This document shows, piece after piece, positions 61,079 to 64,000 of a stretch of DNA of 64,000 bases (position 1 is its first letter; each line of letters starts with the position of its first letter). A program made the translations under genes and the position numbers. Where the stretch lies: the NCBI RefSeq assembly GCF_030052815.1, contig NW_026614839.1, positions 39,910 to 103,909 of the forward strand, read 5' to 3'. The DNA is from Hevea brasiliensis. Lineage: Eukaryota; Streptophyta; Magnoliopsida; Malpighiales; Euphorbiaceae. Under the pieces are notes generated by a model, which was not told where the DNA came from, ran no database searches, and worked only from the letters and a program-made list of their open reading frames with translations.

Positions 61079-62994
61079 CGTTAGAACCCTAGATTAGATA
61101 AAAAACAAGTACACTAACCTTTTGATGTATTACAGTGTGTTTTGCACATTTGGGATCGTCTTTAGAACACCAGATGTTGTCCTCTAGCTTGTCCACACCA
61201 AGATCACCTATGACAGCCCTTCAATAGCTTCTAAAGCTTTGTCGATGAATTAGAAAATCAAATTTTGTCTTTTGAGGGATTACAGATGTAAACAGAACAC
61301 TAAAAATAATTTCTAGTATTTTTAATTCAAGAGATTGTTTGCTAATCTCTTGAAATTGATGAGAGATGAAGAAGAAGAGAAGGAGAGCAGCTATGGGTGG
61401 CGACACAAAGAGATGAATGGCAGCTTATTATATTTTCTTTTTATAACAACACTTATATAGCTAGGTCACCACTTAAAACCCTTGCCACATGTCACCTTTT
61501 GATTAGCTCTAGGTTTAATTGACCCAATCACATTGTGCCAAGTGTCAAACTTATATTTAATCTTGACTTTGATCATCTTACATGATTAAAAGACATATGG
61601 CAAGCTTATGTGTAGTGCCATGTGTCACCATCTCATAGTGCCACATGTCACCCTGTGAAATAACTAAAATACCCCTGTGTCTTAATTTTGAGTTCTCAAC
61701 TCAAAATAATTATTTCTCTTCTTCTAATCAATTTATATCAAATATAAATTAATTAATTAATCTCTATTAATTAATTTCTCATTAATTAAATTCATATTTA
61801 AACGCTTTAAATATAAATTTAACTTATACTATATATCCAATAACTTAGATTTGGTTTCAAACCATACTAGGGACTTTGCAATCTAATTGCAAACCAAACC
61901 TATTTAATTAATTAATTAAACTCTTTAATTAATTAATTAAATCATATTTAATTTGGTGATTACTTGTGTATGTGTGTGACTTACTAGGCTCATCACTAAT
62001 TGGTAATAAAACTTGACATCAACTCTTAACATCATCAGAACTCTTTCTTACCATAAATGATTTCTCTAAATCTTTTTATGCACCTCACAGACCATGGTTA
62101 ACACCTAGCATAGCATGCCATGGTCACCTAATTAGTAATAAGGTTTACCTTAAATGAACCTATAATCATATGTTACCATGCACTAGAATCTCTCTGTTAT
62201 AAAATCCCAACTCAAGCTGGAGTCATGATTTATGTTAAACCCCATTTGCTATGAATATTTTGTTTTCTTTTAATTCCAGTTCTTGATTAAAAAGATTTTC
62301 TCATCAGAAACTCTTTTCTGATTAAATCTATCTGTCCTGGCCAGGAACTTGAAACATCAAGAACAATTAAATGAACATAGGTTTTTATTCCTATTTACTT
62401 AGAGGAACAGATTCCATCTTTATCAACACCTACCTCCATATATAACTAGTAGGAGCCAACACATGCCAATATACCTATACACAGTACAAGTATGAAAGCA
62501 GTATCAAACTCAAACCACCTATATACAAGATAACTGTACTATCTCAGGTCTAAAGATTATATGCACTGATATGATTTATGACAATGCATTGACAAGAGTA
62601 AACTCCATGTGCTTGTCATAAATGTCACTGGTTCAGCCTACTTATCATGTATAAGTGCCTATCATGTTTGTTATGTGGCATGAGACTCACCGTTCCATCT
62701 TATTTATATCTCATAAAAAAACCTTGGGAACAAACATGAATACAATCTTACTGGATAAGTCATGTCCTTATTGTGAAGTATCCTCGATTGTGAACCTATT
62801 TATGATACTTTGTGCTAGAAATACTGTCACTCATATTCTTAACAACTTAAGAATATAATTTCTAATAAAATATCAATGGACCTTTTCTATTACACATAAA
62901 TATATTATGTAAACGGAAAGTGAAAATGCCTTTTATTAATAAAAGATATATAAGATACATACTAAATGATATGCTCTAGGGCATATTACTAATA
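61079..62994 (-). repeat. Copia 3' LTR
   Basis: This LTR of about 1.9 kb reads on the minus strand from TATTAGTAATATGCCC to TCTAGGGTTCTAACG, a decayed TGTTAG...CTAACA pair. It directly follows a Copia pol remnant and its purine tract. Its 5' third (62569-62994) is repeated at 1-422. The outer end is set by the inverted terminal bases only, because no target duplication can be checked. Confidence 0.72.
61452..61459 (-). promoter_or_regulatory. TATA-like box of the Copia LTR
   Basis: The minus strand reads CTATATAAG within the LTR, followed downstream by a short leader and an ATG-poor stretch, as expected for the U3/R border. There is no further support. Confidence 0.45.
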
Positions 62995-63003
62995 ATCTCC
63001 CAC
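62995..63003 (-). other. Copia polypurine tract
   Basis: The minus strand GTGGGAGAT directly precedes the LTR, the usual Ty1/copia arrangement in plants. Confidence 0.75.
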
Positions 63004-64000
63004 TAGCACTAGAGCCATTCATTACAATATCTTAAACCCATCTTCTCAAGATGTCGGTCTAGTAGTCAGACATAGGCTTAGTGAATGGATCAGCTGGATT
63101 TTCAGCTGATGCTATTTTCTGCATGGCTACATCGCCTCGTCCAACTATTTCTCTGATAATGTGGTAGCGCCTTTCTGTGTGTTTGGATTTTTGGTTAGAC
63201 CGGGGTTCCTTAGCGCATGATCGCTCCATTGTTGCCATAGTAAAATGGAACTGCTGACTCAATGGAAGAAACTACTGCAAGTTCTATCACAAACTTCTTT
63301 ATCCAAACAGCTTCCTTGGTAGCATCTGATGCAGAAATATACTCAGCTTCGATAGTGGAATTTGCCGTCGTACTCTGTTTGGAACTCTTCCAGCTGACTG
63401 CACCTCCATTACAAATGAACATATATCCAGAGGTAGACTTTCTATCATTGATATCTGATTGGAAATCAGAATCAGTATAACTATCCAATTGCAAGTCTCC
63501 ACCTCCATATATCAAGAATAAATCCTTAGTTCTTCTCAAGTACTTAAGGATATTCTTGGACTATCCAGTTGTTCCAAACTTGGATAGGATTGATACATCG
63601 CTAGTCAAACTAACAACATATGCGATATCGACCTAGTACACAACATTGCATACATCAAACTTTCAATAGTGACGTATGGAATCCCGACCATTTTATCTCT
63701 TTCTTGAGTGTCTTTGGAGACATCTCTTTAGAAAGGTGGATACCTGTCTCCTTGGCAACAATCCTCTCTTGGAATCAAGCATGTTAAACCTCTTTAACAC
63801 ATTTTCCAAGTATAGACTTTAGGATAAACTAATTATTCTTTTAGCTCTATCTCTATGAATGCGAATCTCAAGAATATATGTTGCCTCCCTAAGTCTTTCA
63901 TGGAGAATGTATTTGACAACCATACTTAACTTACGGTTATCAACATACCTATGTCCTTACCTATCAATAAAATGTCATCCATATATAAGACAAGGAAAGT
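63004..64000 (-). pseudogene. pol: Copia reverse transcriptase and RNase H end, broken (runs off window)
   Basis: Reading leftwards on the minus strand from the window edge: an RT active site word (LYMDDILLIGKD, near 63960-63995), then stops and shifts through 63540-63930; RNase H at 63210-63539 (DSDFQSDINDRKSTSGY; SWKSSKQSTTANSTIEAEY); and its C-terminal end at 63059-63262 (HIIREIVGRGDVAMQK; ENPADPFTKPM). The last two overlap in different frames, so a frameshift lies near 63220. This order, with RT before a terminal RNase H and no integrase after it, is diagnostic of Ty1/copia. The element's gag, protease and integrase would lie beyond 64000. Confidence 0.9.

Noticed and set aside
63262..63480. 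Plus-strand 72-codon frame
   Set aside because: It is the antisense shadow of the Copia RNase H.
1..64000. CRISPR arrays, operons, riboswitches or other prokaryotic systems
   Set aside because: The content is plant nuclear repeats. The repeats seen are LTRs, inverted repeats or microsatellites, and none is a spaced direct-repeat array.

Overview
The window is intergenic, repeat-dominated DNA from a flowering plant, most likely a eudicot. I cannot assign a species from sequence alone. The base composition is very AT-rich, and nearly all recognisable content is transposable elements nested in one another. I see no intact host protein gene, rRNA, tRNA or CRISPR array. The only host-gene trace is a broken two-exon fragment near 39.3-41.8 kb.

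Layout. 1-422 is part of a Copia LTR (minus strand). It abuts a short non-coding LTR retroelement (423-9971) whose LTR is split by a degenerate Ty3/gypsy Tekay-type chromovirus (Tekay-A, 886-9542, plus strand, target duplication CCTAT). 10.8-16.2 kb is a Mutator-like element (MULE) with inverted repeats of about 200 bp, a broken mudrA-type transposase and a convergent broken GRF zinc-finger reading frame. 16.9-27.2 kb is a minus-strand Tekay relative (Tekay-B) whose 4.4 kb interior has lost almost all coding sequence. It sits inside a small hAT-like MITE. 29.3-33.7 kb is a 4.3 kb solo LTR with a perfect TGTAT duplication. 34-36.3 kb holds MITEs. 39.2-41.8 kb holds the host-gene fragment, whose short intron is split by a 2.1 kb Mutator-type foldback with a perfect 9-bp duplication. 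44.9-46.4 kb is a possible Helitron. 47.0-59.0 kb is a second, nearly complete copy of the short LTR retroelement, split by Tekay-D (47149-57330, plus strand, duplication GGCAT). 61.1 kb to the right edge is another Copia element (minus strand): a 1.9 kb LTR followed by broken RNase H and reverse transcriptase.

How the parts relate. Target duplications give an order of events: the two short elements came first and the Tekay copies landed in their LTRs, while the gene fragment preceded its foldback. Tekay-A and Tekay-D share three coding lesions: a missing base in RT, a TAA at the start of the integrase core and a TAG in the chromodomain. This suggests a lineage that kept amplifying with borrowed enzymes. 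Part of Tekay-D has many small indels at C/G-containing motifs while its AT tracts are unchanged, so assembly error should be considered before those are read as biology.
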